From Armatimonadota bacterium (GTDB taxonomy: Bacteria > Armatimonadota > Fimbriimonadia > Fimbriimonadales > Fimbriimonadaceae), in assembly GCA_018268255.1 (NCBI GenBank), contig JAFDWX010000008.1, forward strand, positions 91,269 to 155,268: a DNA stretch of 64,000 nt, written 5' to 3'. Within the stretch, counting starts at the first letter, position 1; every line of letters begins with the position of its first letter. A program made the translations under genes and the position numbers. Positions 1-8,694 of the stretch are shown in pieces. The notes below the pieces were generated by a model. The model made no database searches. It had not been told where the DNA came from and saw only the letters and a list, made by a program, of their open reading frames with translations.

Positions 1-1652
1 CGGATTTTGTCGAGACAAACACCTTCTCAGCATCAAAAATTCGCCTCAGCCATTCCAACTGGGACGTCTACGAGTTGAATCTCGCGGGCGCGAAGCTCGC
101 TCGGCAGGCTGCTGGGGACGACAAGTATGTGTTGGGTGCTATCGGACCTGCTGGCAAGGCGATGGAGCCTATCGGACCTCTGACTGAAGCTGAAGTATTC
201 GATTCCGTGCAGACCCAAGCTGCAGCTCTTGCCGAAGGTGGTGTCGACGCAGTTCTTTTGGAGACTTTTATCGACCTCCATGAGATCGAGGTAGCTGTGC
301 GAGCAGTCAAGGCAGTTACCGATCTCCCCATCATCGTCAGCAAGGCGTTTATCGAGGACGGCGAGGCTCTGGCCGAAGGTCTGGCGCAGCAGTGCGGTGA
401 GCAACTGGCAGCTATGGGTGTCGTGGCCATTGGCGCAAACTGCGTTGTTGGACCCCAGCGCATGGTGGATATCGTGCGCCAGTTGAGCGAGGCGACAGGT
501 CTTCCGATCCTGGCATTTCCAACTCCAGGGCTACCCCAGTTGGTAAAAGGATCGGTGGTCTACGACACCAAACCCGATTACTTCGGCAAAGCTTGCGGCC
601 GGCTCATCGAAGAGGGCGCAGGGATTGTAGGTGGCTGCTGCGGAACCTCGCCAGACCACATCCGAGCCTTGCGAGCGGTCGTTGATCACGGCGTGGCGAA
701 ACGGGAAGCTGCGCAGGCGAAGGTGAAGAGCAGTACGCCCAAGGCCCCGAAACCGCTTCTGGAGTCACCCAAAACGAATCTCGCCCAGCTACTCGGCAAA
801 GAGTTCGTGGTGACGGTCGAGATGGACCTTCCCCGAGGACTGAATGTGAACAAGGTCGTTGAAGGCTCAAGGTCGCTCAAGGAAAAGGGTGCTCACCTGA
901 TCGATGTTTCGGATGGTGCACGGGCCCGTCTGCGAATGAACCCACTTTCGGTTTCAAAGATCATCCAGGACGAAGTCGGCATCGAGGTCATGATGCACTT
1001 TGCGTGCCGTGATCGGAATTTGCTCGCAGTTCAGGCTGATCTCCTTGGCGCCCACGCACTCGGCGTCAAAAACATCCTGGCAGTTACGGGCGATCCGACC
1101 AACATCGGCGACTACCCGAGCGCCACGAGCGTATACGATGTTGATTCGATTGGGCTCGTGCGCATCATGAGTCGGTTTAATGAAGGCGTGGACCTAGCTG
1201 GCAACACAGTCGGCCAAAAGTGTGCATACACGATTGCGGTTGCCTTCAACCCACTCGCTCCGGATTTAGCATCTGAAGTGGATCGACTTCGGCGAAAACG
1301 GGATGCGGGAGCCCACGTGGTCTACACGCAACCGATCTTTGAAATCGCACACGTGGAATCCGCGGTTAAAACATGCCGAGAACTTGGCCTTCCACTGTTC
1401 ATCGGAGTGCTACCCCTGAGGAGCAGTCGCCACGCAGAGTTCATGCATAACGAGGTTCCTGGGATCGAAATACCTGCAGAGCTTCGCCAGCTGATGGCCA
1501 ATGCGCCAGATGACGATAGTGCTTTAAGAGCTGGAATCGAGCAAGCCCAAAAACTGAGTGAAAAGGTCAAGACGATGGCCCAAGGCCTCTACCTAATGCC
1601 TCCGTTTGGGAACCATCGTATTGCGGAAGAGGTTATGCAGGCTGTGCTTTGA
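1..1652 (+). CDS. Homocysteine S-methyltransferase / methylenetetrahydrofolate reductase fusion (5'-truncated by window edge)
   Basis: The reading frame is open from base 3 and has no start inside the window, so the gene begins upstream; about 549 codons are visible. The first part is a homocysteine S-methyltransferase domain: the Zn-binding cysteines appear as GANC near 438 and GGCCG near 630-645. From about 780 a second domain has MTHFR features (VTVEMDLPRG, LAVTGDPT, YTQPIF). Fusions of this type (YitJ of Bacillus) make methionine from homocysteine and also supply 5-methyl-THF, with FAD in the reductase half. It is followed after 3 nt by a metallophosphoesterase gene, so they may be co-transcribed. 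Family assignment is firm; the methyl donor used cannot be read from sequence. Confidence 0.93.
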   Translation, partial: DFVETNTFSASKIRLSHSNWDVYELNLAGAKLARQAAGDDKYVLGAIGPAGKAMEPIGPLTEAEVFDSVQTQAAALAEGGVDAVLLETFIDLHEIEVAVRAVKAVTDLPIIVSKAFIEDGEALAEGLAQQCGEQLAAMGVVAIGANCVVGPQRMVDIVRQLSEATGLPILAFPTPGLPQLVKGSVVYDTKPDYFGKACGRLIEEGAGIVGGCCGTSPDHIRALRAVVDHGVAKREAAQAKVKSSTPKAPKPLLESPKTNLAQLLGKEFVVTVEMDLPRGLNVNKVVEGSRSLKEKGAHLIDVSDGARARLRMNPLSVSKIIQDEVGIEVMMHFACRDRNLLAVQADLLGAHALGVKNILAVTGDPTNIGDYPSATSVYDVDSIGLVRIMSRFNEGVDLAGNTVGQKCAYTIAVAFNPLAPDLASEVDRLRRKRDAGAHVVYTQPIFEIAHVESAVKTCRELGLPLFIGVLPLRSSRHAEFMHNEVPGIEIPAELRQLMANAPDDDSALRAGIEQAQKLSEKVKTMAQGLYLMPPFGNHRIAEEVMQAVL

Positions 1653-1655
1653 GCC

Positions 1656-2501
1656 ATGGCCCAGCAATCTCACACCTCTGACCACATTTCGCGAAGGCAG
1701 CTTCTAACGGCTTTGGGTGGAACCGTTGTGGTGGGAGCCATTGCGACCCCCTTCGGCTTTGACACCAATCGGATCGAGGTGAACGAGGACACGCTCCATC
1801 TCGATAACTTCGATGCGGATGGGATCAAGATTGCTGTGATTTCGGACCTACACAGCGAGACACAGGATGGGCTCAAGAGGTGTTCTCAAGCCTTCGATTT
1901 GGCAAGTCGAGCCAAACCGGATGTCGTGGTAATGCCCGGCGATTTTGCCACCCGCGGGTACGAGCACACCAAGGAAATTCTCCGACAAACTTTCGAACTT
2001 ATGGGCATGTTCTCATGCCCGGTTTTGGTCACTCACGGAAACCATGACTACGGCATGACGGGCAACAAACGGGATGGGAGAAAGTCGCGAGTCATCGAAG
2101 CTATGCGCCACTCCAACGTGATTCATCTCCCCAACCAGATTCACAAGTTTCAGGGTCTGACCTTTTGGGGCATCGACGATGCGGTAGTGGGAAATGACCG
2201 CTATGATTACTTTGATGGGGCGGTACCCAAAAATACAGTCGTCCTCTTGCACGAACCCGATGTTGTCGATAGGGTGCCGAAGGGTTGCTCGCTCATGATC
2301 TCAGGACACACTCACGGCGGCCAGATTTGTCTGCCGTTCGGCATACCCATCACAGGCCCACCACTCGGTAAGAAGTACTTTTCCGGCTTCTACTCCCATA
2401 CTCCAACGGCGCTGTTTGTCAGCAAGGGAATCGGTGTGACAACGGGCTTTCGATACTGCTGCCCGCCAGAAGTCAACATCTTGACCCTGCGCCGAGCATG
2501 A
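1656..2501 (+). CDS. YkuE-like metallophosphoesterase with Tat-type signal
   Basis: 281 aa. The N-terminus carries SRRQLL (residues 12-17) before a hydrophobic stretch, which looks like a twin-arginine export signal. All calcineurin-like phosphoesterase motifs are present in order: D64/H66 (SDLHS), D96 (PGDF), N129-H130-D131 (GNHD), H200 (LHEP) and H218/H220 (SGHTHGGQ). These ligate a dinuclear metal centre. The closest familiar type is YkuE, a periplasmic or membrane-associated phosphodiesterase; the substrate is not evident. It starts 3 nt after the methyltransferase stop and is followed 21 nt later by a paralogue, so it may be part of a three-gene transcript. Confidence 0.88.
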   Translation: MAQQSHTSDHISRRQLLTALGGTVVVGAIATPFGFDTNRIEVNEDTLHLDNFDADGIKIAVISDLHSETQDGLKRCSQAFDLASRAKPDVVVMPGDFATRGYEHTKEILRQTFELMGMFSCPVLVTHGNHDYGMTGNKRDGRKSRVIEAMRHSNVIHLPNQIHKFQGLTFWGIDDAVVGNDRYDYFDGAVPKNTVVLLHEPDVVDRVPKGCSLMISGHTHGGQICLPFGIPITGPPLGKKYFSGFYSHTPTALFVSKGIGVTTGFRYCCPPEVNILTLRRA

Positions 2502-2522
2502 CCGAATAGGTAAACCCGAAGC

Positions 2523-3332
2523 ATGAGTTGGGGTCGATGGTTGGGAGGTTTTACTGCGGCAAGTGCGGGGCTGCTCCTCTACGGCGCGCTGGTTGAAGTC
2601 GACAAACTGGTCTTGGAGCGTCGACGGTTATGGCTGCCTCACTGGCCCGAACATCTGGATGGCTTCCGGCTTGCATTCCTTACGGACCTCCACCTTCGCG
2701 ACAAACAGACGGTCTCGCTGGCGGAGAGAGCAGTGGCCGCCGTGTTGGGCGAAGCACCCGATATGGTGGCGCTCGGTGGCGATTTCGTGAGTATGTGGAA
2801 GCCGCACTCCGAGGAGATGCTGTACAGGGTGCTCGAGCCTCTCCTTATCATGCAAGGGGGCGTTGTGGCGGTGCCCGGAAATCGCGACTATTACGACGGC
2901 AACCCATCCATGCTCCAGCGCGTGTTCGATGCCTACAACATCACGCTCCTTAGGAATCAGGCTTGGACGCACTTCGGCGTGAGCTGGGTTGGAATTGACT
3001 CCGCCAATATGGGAGAAGCTGATCCGTTGGGAGCATTCGAGCAAGCTGATGAGGACCATCCCAAAATCGTGCTATGGCATGAGCCTGATCTGGTCGGGTA
3101 CGTTCCCGAAGGAGCATCGCTGATGCTCAGCGGGCATAGCCACGGTGGGCAGTTCACAACCCCTTGGGGATGGGCTCCGGTGACCACACGAAACGGCCGA
3201 GAGTATCTGCGGGGGTATTTTCCGAACGCGCCGACGCCGCTTTATGTGAGCCGGGGCCTCGGGACCACAGGTCCGCCATCAAGGCTTTTCTGCCGTCCCG
3301 AAGCCACGATTCTTACCCTTTACTCGATGTGA
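2523..3332 (+). CDS. Second metallophosphoesterase, membrane-anchored, GNRD variant
   Basis: 269 aa. A hydrophobic N-terminal segment (about residues 8-24) is followed by a calcineurin-like phosphoesterase fold: D55/H57 (TDLHL), D87 (GGDF), N120-R121-D122, H186 (WHEP) and H205/H207 (SGHSHGGQ). It parallels the preceding gene along its whole length, suggesting an old tandem duplication. The catalytic histidine of the usual GNHD/E motif is replaced by arginine (GNRD), while every metal ligand is retained. The protein may therefore be slower, altered in specificity, or a binding protein. RBS is weak; the ATG was chosen for the downstream hydrophobic anchor. Confidence 0.85.
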   Translation: MSWGRWLGGFTAASAGLLLYGALVEVDKLVLERRRLWLPHWPEHLDGFRLAFLTDLHLRDKQTVSLAERAVAAVLGEAPDMVALGGDFVSMWKPHSEEMLYRVLEPLLIMQGGVVAVPGNRDYYDGNPSMLQRVFDAYNITLLRNQAWTHFGVSWVGIDSANMGEADPLGAFEQADEDHPKIVLWHEPDLVGYVPEGASLMLSGHSHGGQFTTPWGWAPVTTRNGREYLRGYFPNAPTPLYVSRGLGTTGPPSRLFCRPEATILTLYSM

Positions 3333-3339
3333 CCGAGGG

Positions 3340-4014
3340 TCAAGGCTTGGAGGCGATGAATTCCGTCCACAGTTCGTCCGGGGTCTTGCCGGAAAGCTCC
3401 TTGAACACGGGAATCGGATCTTCAGCCTTTCGCATCTTCCCATCGAGCATCGGTACGATGCGTCGGTCGTACTTTGAAGTCACCCAAGCCAAAAAGTACG
3501 CGGTGGTTCGATACGCGTCGGTGTACTTCGATTTTGTGTAGTCGATTTTCGGTCGGGGGCCTTCTGGCTCGAATCGGAACCAGCGAACATAGTCAGCGAT
3601 GCCCTCCACCAGCCAGCCTGGAGTTTTCTCGCTTCCGGGATAGCTCTGGATGACGTGGGTCAACTCGTGAATCACCATCCCGAAGTCCTCCGGATGCTGA
3701 GTGATCCACTCGCCGCTGCATGTGATGCGGTCTCCGGCTGCCCAGGCGGGCGCGGAGATTTTGGGTTCGATCGCAAGCGTAATCTTCTTGTATCCCTTGT
3801 AGTCCTTGGTATCCAGGAGCTGGCAAATGTTCGGATACCAGGCAACCATTAGGTCGCGCGCCTTCTCAGCCCACGCTTTTCCTTGCGGAAATGTCTTCAC
3901 GTCGATGACAATATCCGGAGAAGGTTTGAGAGGGGAGAACGGGTAGATGTTCTTGGCCATATCGGCCGAGGTGGGCGCAACCATGGATAAGGCTAGCGCA
4001 AGGGTAGTCACCAT
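3340..4014 (-). CDS. Basic secretory protein (BSP)-type metalloprotease
   Basis: 224 aa. A short hydrophobic N-terminus (residues 1-18) looks like a signal peptide. The centre has HELTH at 116-120, an HExxH zinc motif, followed by a glutamate in LVEGIADYVRW (E138), the pattern of the plant/bacterial BSP peptidase family (gluzincin-like). The N-terminal region and the C-terminal segment with TPDEL are also typical. Probably exported; substrate unknown. Convergent with the upstream phosphoesterase (7 nt between stops). Upstream on its strand lies TAAAAC six nt before the ATG, with no Shine-Dalgarno, so a leaderless mRNA is possible. Confidence 0.78.
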   Translation of the reverse strand: MVTTLALALSMVAPTSADMAKNIYPFSPLKPSPDIVIDVKTFPQGKAWAEKARDLMVAWYPNICQLLDTKDYKGYKKITLAIEPKISAPAWAAGDRITCSGEWITQHPEDFGMVIHELTHVIQSYPGSEKTPGWLVEGIADYVRWFRFEPEGPRPKIDYTKSKYTDAYRTTAYFLAWVTSKYDRRIVPMLDGKMRKAEDPIPVFKELSGKTPDELWTEFIASKP

Positions 4015-4138
4015 GGCTTCGTTTTACCTTGTGCGCCCCCGCCCTTCCTGATGCAAATACCGTATCTGCACGGGTTCTAGGCCCATCACTCGGTCAAATG
4101 GGTCAAGTGAGAACCGGGGCGACGTACCATACTGTGTC

Positions 4139-4777
4139 GTGCGGCCCGATTTGCTGATTTTGGATTGCGATGGCGTTTTGGTAGATACCGAGCCTATTTC
4201 GAATCGCGCAGTCTATGGCCTCCTCGTTCAGAAGGGCGTCACGCTGTCGCCCGAAGCCGTCCACGAACTCCTCATCGGTCACACCTCTCGGGCCAGCGTT
4301 GGGATTCTGGCTCCGTACCTTGCACCTGGATCGACCCGAAATCTGGAAGAGGAGATCAATGAGGTGGAAACGGCTGCGATGGCCTCTGGGGTGGAGCCGC
4401 TTCCTGGTGTGGTGGACTTGCTCAAGGCGTGCCCGATCCCATATTGTGTTGCTTCCAACGGAGCACTTTCGAAGATGCGAGCCAGCCTCGCCGCTGCCGG
4501 GTTATTGTCGTTTTTTGAGGGCAAGATTTTCAGCGCGGAATCAGTGGATCACGGCAAGCCGGCTCCGGACCTTTTCTGCCTAGCAGCTCAGACGATGGAC
4601 GTCAAGCCCGAGCGGTGTTGGGTCATCGAAGATTCCATGGCGGGGCTCCGAGCCGCAAAGGCTGCGGAGATGACGGCTTTTGGTGTGATCGGCCATCTGA
4701 GCGAGGAAGAGATCAAAAAAATCGGAGCAGAACCGATCGACCGCGTCGACCAAATTCTGCCCCGGCTTCAAAGCTAG
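4139..4777 (+). CDS. HAD-superfamily phosphatase (beta-phosphoglucomutase/GPH-like)
   Basis: 212 aa, GTG start. Motif I is DCDGVLVDTEP (nucleophile D9, general acid D11), motif II the S/N of ASNG near 108, motif III the lysine in HGKPAPDLF, motif IV the acidic pair in VIEDSMAGLRAA. An alpha-helical cap lies between motifs I and II (subfamily IA). Such proteins hydrolyse or isomerise small sugar phosphates (2-deoxyglucose-6-P, glycerol-P, beta-glucose-1-P). The substrate cannot be fixed by sequence. Preceded by 124 nt of non-coding DNA with TACCAT eight nt before GTG; convergent with the next gene. Confidence 0.85.
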   Translation: MRPDLLILDCDGVLVDTEPISNRAVYGLLVQKGVTLSPEAVHELLIGHTSRASVGILAPYLAPGSTRNLEEEINEVETAAMASGVEPLPGVVDLLKACPIPYCVASNGALSKMRASLAAAGLLSFFEGKIFSAESVDHGKPAPDLFCLAAQTMDVKPERCWVIEDSMAGLRAAKAAEMTAFGVIGHLSEEEIKKIGAEPIDRVDQILPRLQS

Positions 4778-4786
4778 CGCTTCAGC

Positions 4787-5323
4787 CTACTTCTTGGGCT
4801 TCCCGCCACCCGGCGCGAGAGCTCCCATGGGTTTACCGTCGACCGTCACGTCCTGCGAGATATTTTTCACTTCGGAGATTTTCCAGCCGGACTTTTCCCT
4901 CACCAGCGTATCCTGCGACTTGTTTTTCTCAACAATCACGACAAGCTTTTTGGTTTGCGGGTTCATGACCTTAATGGTGGCTGAGCCAGACGTTTTGACC
5001 ACGCATTTGTCTGCTCCGGAAAATGAGTAGCTGACAATGGACGTTTTGAACGTGCGGCTCTTGGCGTTGGCGGCTAGAGCGTCCAATTGCGGCAGAACCT
5101 CTTTCGCCGCATGGGATTTGCCCTCTTTATCGATGAACTTGCAGTTGGCGGTAAGGTATTTCGTAACGGTTTTTGAAGGGTTGGATCCCATCATGGCTTT
5201 GTCGAGGTTTGCCAGAACCCCCTGGATCGCCGCTTTGTCGGCGTTCTGGTCGGCAAGCACGGGTGCGACCAACAACATAGTGGCCGATAAAAGGGTGAGA
5301 GTTCTCTTTAGCATCTTAGTCAT
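4787..5323 (-). CDS. Exported NTF2-like/SnoaL-like protein of unknown function
   Basis: 178 aa. Residues 4-24 form a signal peptide ending at VLADQ. The mature part begins with AIQGVLANLDKAM and continues with alternating strands (CKFIDKEG, GSATIKV, GWKISEV) in the order seen in NTF2-like cone folds, in which a helix precedes a curved sheet. The C-terminus is a proline/glycine/lysine tail. No catalytic residues can be assigned. Convergent with the HAD gene (9 nt apart) and divergent from signal peptidase. I recognise the fold only loosely; it could equally be called a conserved hypothetical secreted protein. Confidence 0.6.
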   Translation of the reverse strand: MTKMLKRTLTLLSATMLLVAPVLADQNADKAAIQGVLANLDKAMMGSNPSKTVTKYLTANCKFIDKEGKSHAAKEVLPQLDALAANAKSRTFKTSIVSYSFSGADKCVVKTSGSATIKVMNPQTKKLVVIVEKNKSQDTLVREKSGWKISEVKNISQDVTVDGKPMGALAPGGGKPKK

Positions 5324-5409
5324 TCCAACGTCTTAACGCTGTAGAGGATACCGAGGTTCTTGGACCTAGGACGTTGCCCGATTGATGCCGACAATCCAGA
5401 TAAGGGACA

Positions 5410-5904
5410 ATGGACACTCAGGCTGGCGTAGGAATGGCCATAGACAGGTCAGTGGAATCGATCCATAGCAAGGCGGCCCCCAAAATTGTGCGGGGTTTCG
5501 GACTGCTATTGATCATCCTGCTCGTTTTTGCCGTCTTTTTTTATAACTCATTTATAACCGTTCAGGTTAGAGGCATATCTATGTACTCAACCTTGCAGGA
5601 TGGGCAGCGGTTGCTGGCAACACGTGCGTTTTGGCTTGCCGGAGACATCAAACATAACGACATTGTTGTCTTTAAGTTAAAGCCCGGCGGTGAGTATCTT
5701 ATAAAAAGAGTTTATCGCCTTGGGGGCGAATCGGTGGATTGGCTCAATGTGCCCAAATCGTGGCGATTGGCCAATGGCGAGTATCGTGTCCCAAAGGATA
5801 TGGTTTATGTTCTAGGAGATAATCGGGCCGAGAGCGAAGATAGTCGTATGTTCGGTCCATTACGCAGAGATCAGATCCTTGGCAAAGTGGTGGTTGTGAA
5901 TTGA
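5410..5904 (+). CDS. lepB: Signal peptidase I (S26)
   Basis: 164 aa, one N-terminal membrane segment (about 29-47). The catalytic Ser57 lies in ISMYSTL and Lys99 in EYLIKRV, the Ser/Lys dyad of type I signal peptidases; box E is YVLGDNRAESEDSR. The enzyme removes signal peptides of exported preproteins on the outer face of the cytoplasmic membrane. It is short, lacking the large second domain of the E. coli enzyme, and resembles Gram-positive SipS. AAGGGA precedes the ATG. Its stop overlaps the TTG start of the NUDIX gene by 4 nt, implying translational coupling. A second in-frame ATG at 5434 is possible. Confidence 0.9.
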   Translation: MDTQAGVGMAIDRSVESIHSKAAPKIVRGFGLLLIILLVFAVFFYNSFITVQVRGISMYSTLQDGQRLLATRAFWLAGDIKHNDIVVFKLKPGGEYLIKRVYRLGGESVDWLNVPKSWRLANGEYRVPKDMVYVLGDNRAESEDSRMFGPLRRDQILGKVVVVN

Positions 5905-6419
5905 AGCGATTTCCCGCAGGACGATATGGAAGGCAGAGGCTGGAATTTTTTCCGGCTCCTTACCATGCGCCGCTGCGGGCTTTTGCCGCATTGGTTTTCC
6001 CCTGGGTGGGCGACCAAGTTCTCCTGTGCGATATCGAAGACCGCGGTTGGTGCATCCCCAGCGGTCGAGTTGAGCCCAACGAGGAGCCCTGTGAAGCTGC
6101 CTACCGCGAGGCGGTCGAGGAAGCGGGCGCAATTCTGCATTCCATGCAGTACATCGGCTGTTACCGGATCAGCGAGCGTGGGGAAGTCCGATGGGCCGAC
6201 GTTTTTGTGGCCGGAGTCAAGGACTTGGTGGAAATCACCTGCCCGAACGAGTCGCGCGGCCGAAAGCTGGTTTCGCCGGACATCTTGCCGTCCATCTATC
6301 ACATGTGGAACCCGCTGATGGAGGAGATGTTCGTGTTCTCCAAAGAAGTGCTGGAGCGCCAGCTACGAATCGGAGACAAAGGGCTTCTCTCCAAACTCCA
6401 GTTCTCCACCGAACTCTAG
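5901..6419 (+). CDS. NUDIX hydrolase
   Basis: 172 aa from a TTG start inside the signal peptidase stop codon. Residues 55-77 fit the Nudix consensus GX5EX7REUXEEXGU exactly: G55, E61, R69-E70, E73-E74, G76. The helix-loop-helix binds Mg2+ and cleaves a nucleoside diphosphate linked to a moiety X. The region before it (ALVFPWVGDQVLLC, WCIPSGRVEPNEEP) is a normal Nudix core. The substrate could be an oxidised nucleotide, a dinucleoside polyphosphate or a sugar nucleotide. The stop overlaps the stop region of the convergent MFS gene by 4 nt. Confidence 0.87.
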   Translation: MKRFPAGRYGRQRLEFFPAPYHAPLRAFAALVFPWVGDQVLLCDIEDRGWCIPSGRVEPNEEPCEAAYREAVEEAGAILHSMQYIGCYRISERGEVRWADVFVAGVKDLVEITCPNESRGRKLVSPDILPSIYHMWNPLMEEMFVFSKEVLERQLRIGDKGLLSKLQFSTEL

Positions 6420-7567
6420 TCGCGCGTGACCCTTCGAGCGCATGCGGCGACGCCGATCAGCAGCAGGGCCAATCCGGTCAGGGATAGGCTGAGGCTGGCT
6501 GCTTTGGCGACATACCCAATCGCCGCAGGACCGACGATAAATCCCGCATAGCCCATCGTGGTGAAGGCAGCGACCGCCAGATTGGTCGGCATGTCCTTTT
6601 GGTTTCCGGCGGCGGTGAACAGAACCGGAACGGTGTTCGACGCTCCTGCTCCCACCAAAGCAAAGCCTGCGACTGATCCGATCCAGTGCGGAGACCACGA
6701 GGCGATAAGGTATCCGGCTGAAGCCAAGAGTCCGCCGAACAAAAGCACCCGAAACCGACCCAACCAAAGAACGATCTTGTCCCCTGCCAGGCGACCGACG
6801 GTCATGGTGATGCTGAAGGCAATGTAGCCCACGCCTGCGGTGTCCTTGGGGACTTTGTGAGCTTCATGGAGCAGAACACCGCCCCAATCCAGCACGGAAC
6901 CTTCGGCCATAAACAGGATGAAGCACAGCGTTCCCAATAGCAGCACCATCCCTTTGGGAAAGGCGAACCCTGTGGATGGTTCTTCGTTTCCGTACGGCAG
7001 GAGACCTCGCTGGAATCCGAAAATCAGCAGGGTGGTTATCACAGAGATGGTGATTGCGCTCGGACCGGCTCCCCACGCCAGATACAGCAATCCGGTGACG
7101 AGCCCTGCTCCAAAAATTCCGGCAATGCTGAACAAGCCGTGGAACCCCGACATCATGGCTCTGCCGCTGGCGCGTTCGACCATGACGGCCTGGATGTTCA
7201 TCACCACATCGAGCGTGCCGATCCCTGCGCCGAAGGCGAACAAGGCTGCGCCGAGGACCCAAGATGAACTGGCGGTGGCGGCGGTGGGTAAAGCGACAGC
7301 TGCAACCGTGGCCGCTGCGATGATCACCTTGCGACATCCGAAATGGCCCGCGAGTCCACCTGAAAACGGCATGGTGGAGACCGACCCGATGCCGACGAAC
7401 AACAGCAACGAGCCCAACTGAGCTTCATCCAGTCCGAGCCGAGCTTTGACGAGAGGAATCATCGGTGCCCAAGCCGCCACAAGCAATCCCGCTACCAAGA
7501 ATGCGATGCGCGTGGCGATCTGCTCTCGTTGGGCCGGTTGGGGATGGCTGGATGCGTCGGGGGGCAT
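6416..7567 (-). CDS. MFS transporter
   Basis: 383 aa, nearly entirely hydrophobic with about 12 predicted membrane helices. The loop 2-3 signature is present as GGLAGHFGCRKV, a version of the GX3-D/R-RXG/R-R-K/R motif. The two halves are joined by a central loop around GFQRGLLPYGNEEPS. The helix pattern resembles the fucose/YbjJ-like branch of MFS permeases (VLDWGGVLL, MTVGRLAGDK), but the substrate is not deducible. Monocistronic; its promoter must lie in the 167 nt before the tRNA-Arg gene. Convergent overlap of 4 nt with the NUDIX gene. Confidence 0.85.
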   Translation of the reverse strand: MPPDASSHPQPAQREQIATRIAFLVAGLLVAAWAPMIPLVKARLGLDEAQLGSLLLFVGIGSVSTMPFSGGLAGHFGCRKVIIAAATVAAVALPTAATASSSWVLGAALFAFGAGIGTLDVVMNIQAVMVERASGRAMMSGFHGLFSIAGIFGAGLVTGLLYLAWGAGPSAITISVITTLLIFGFQRGLLPYGNEEPSTGFAFPKGMVLLLGTLCFILFMAEGSVLDWGGVLLHEAHKVPKDTAGVGYIAFSITMTVGRLAGDKIVLWLGRFRVLLFGGLLASAGYLIASWSPHWIGSVAGFALVGAGASNTVPVLFTAAGNQKDMPTNLAVAAFTTMGYAGFIVGPAAIGYVAKAASLSLSLTGLALLLIGVAACARRVTRD

Positions 7568-7734
7568 AGGGCGAGGTTGCCTTTGGGGTTCCTAGAACCT
7601 GTTGGGATTCTTGCACATCGCCGCCATTCTCCGGCGCCGCAGAACGACGAAAGACGACACCTCGCGGAACTAACCGACTGGCGCGAGCTTGAAATTGTCC
7701 CGCTAACACGATTCCTGGCAAGAGGGGGAAAAAA

Positions 7735-7810
7735 TGGCCCGGACAGAGGGATTCGAACCCCCAACCCTCAGTTCCGAAGACTGATGCTCTATCCGTTGAG
7801 CTATGTCCGG
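7735..7810 (-). tRNA. tRNA-Arg (anticodon TCG), CCA encoded
   Basis: On the minus strand a complete 76-nt cloverleaf reads: acceptor CCGGACA/TGTCCGG, T8-A9, D stem GCTC/GAGC, anticodon stem TCAGT/ACTGA with loop CTTCGGA (anticodon TCG), five-nt variable loop, T stem around TTCGAAT, discriminator G, then CCA. It decodes CGA and, with modified wobble U, other CGN codons. The 3' CCA is genome-encoded. It sits between the MFS gene and a PEP-CTERM gene, all on the minus strand. Confidence 0.96.
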
Positions 7811-7858
7811 GTAGGCCTTAAAGGATACCCGACACAGCCCAAGGTGATCGAGCGCGCG

Positions 7859-8524
7859 CTAACGAGACTTTCGCGACTTTCGCAGGATTGCAGCAAGCCC
7901 CACACCCATCGCCAGCATCGAGGCCGGTTCGGGCACAGGATTGAACTCGAAGTAGGCTCCGACCGGAGTATTGTCCGAGAAGAAGCTACCGTCGTTGCCG
8001 ACCACAAAGTCAAAGGTGTCGCCCGGCTGAATATTCATACTGGTGAACCCGAAATGCTCCCACTGATCGGTCACCCTTTTGTTGTAGAGCACCGTCGAGT
8101 TGTAAAGAACGGTCCCCTGCACGGTCCCACTGTCGCCGGGGCCGAAAAATCCGATGAGGTCGAGCACGCCTTCTCCCCAGGAGGCTGGAACCACAAACCG
8201 GCTCACGGAAAGTTCGGACGGCCCAGGATGCTGCGACACTTGGCCCGGCCCGACTCCGTATTCGGAATGATCCGTCAAGTTCTTCCAAAGCGAAGGCGTG
8301 CCCAGTTGATTGTTGGATTGTGGTGCGAGCCACCCTATCGTGGTGGTTTCCCACCGGATCGTGTAAGGGGTGAACCCCACTCCCAGGGTGGTCGGAAAGT
8401 AGCCATAGGTCCAGTTCCCGTTGGGATTGGTGGCTGCGGTCCCAAAATCAGCTTCCAAGCTCGCGGAGATTGCAAAAACGTTTGTACAAGCGCACGTGAG
8501 CGCCGCAAAAAATAAAGCCCTCAT
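7859..8524 (-). CDS. PEP-CTERM sorting domain protein
   Basis: 221 aa. A signal peptide covers about residues 1-18 (ending NVFA). The C-terminus is a classic PEP-CTERM signal: VPEPASM, a hydrophobic span (LAMGVGLAAIL), then a basic tail (RKSRKSR). Such signals are cut by exosortase and the protein is released to or anchored in the extracellular matrix. The body is rich in Gly, Thr, Ser and aromatic residues with beta-strand character, and no known catalytic motif is seen. Just downstream of it on the same strand is tRNA-Arg, 48 nt away. No exosortase gene is in the window. Confidence 0.88.
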   Translation of the reverse strand: MRALFFAALTCACTNVFAISASLEADFGTAATNPNGNWTYGYFPTTLGVGFTPYTIRWETTTIGWLAPQSNNQLGTPSLWKNLTDHSEYGVGPGQVSQHPGPSELSVSRFVVPASWGEGVLDLIGFFGPGDSGTVQGTVLYNSTVLYNKRVTDQWEHFGFTSMNIQPGDTFDFVVGNDGSFFSDNTPVGAYFEFNPVPEPASMLAMGVGLAAILRKSRKSR

Positions 8525-8632
8525 GCCTTTGGTTTATCACACAAATTTGATGGACTTTGAGATCTATGATCCCGCTGTCGAACAACCCGTAGAAATGGGA
8601 GGGTAATCGACAGATTTGCTGGGTCAGAGCAC

Positions 8633-8671
8633 AAAAAAAGCCGCCCGTTGTTGGGACGAGCGGCTTTTTGC
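8633..8671 (-). terminator. Rho-independent terminator of the pseudopilin operon
   Basis: AAAAGCCGC-C-CGT pairs with ACG-A-GCGGCTTTT around a 7-nt loop. On the minus strand the hairpin is followed by a run of seven Ts. It lies 24 nt after the stop of the 72-aa membrane protein gene, the last gene of that transcript. The T-run on the plus side is shorter, so minus-strand use is preferred. Confidence 0.8.
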
Positions 8672-8694
8672 AAAGAAACGGCAGCGGACTGGAC

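Noticed and set aside
4015-4138. Riboswitch or small RNA upstream of the HAD gene
   Set aside because: No recognised core and no stable hairpins beyond short ones.
7529-8515. 328-aa plus-strand ORF
   Set aside because: Runs across tRNA-Arg and antisense to a well-supported PEP-CTERM gene; no ribosome site and no domain.
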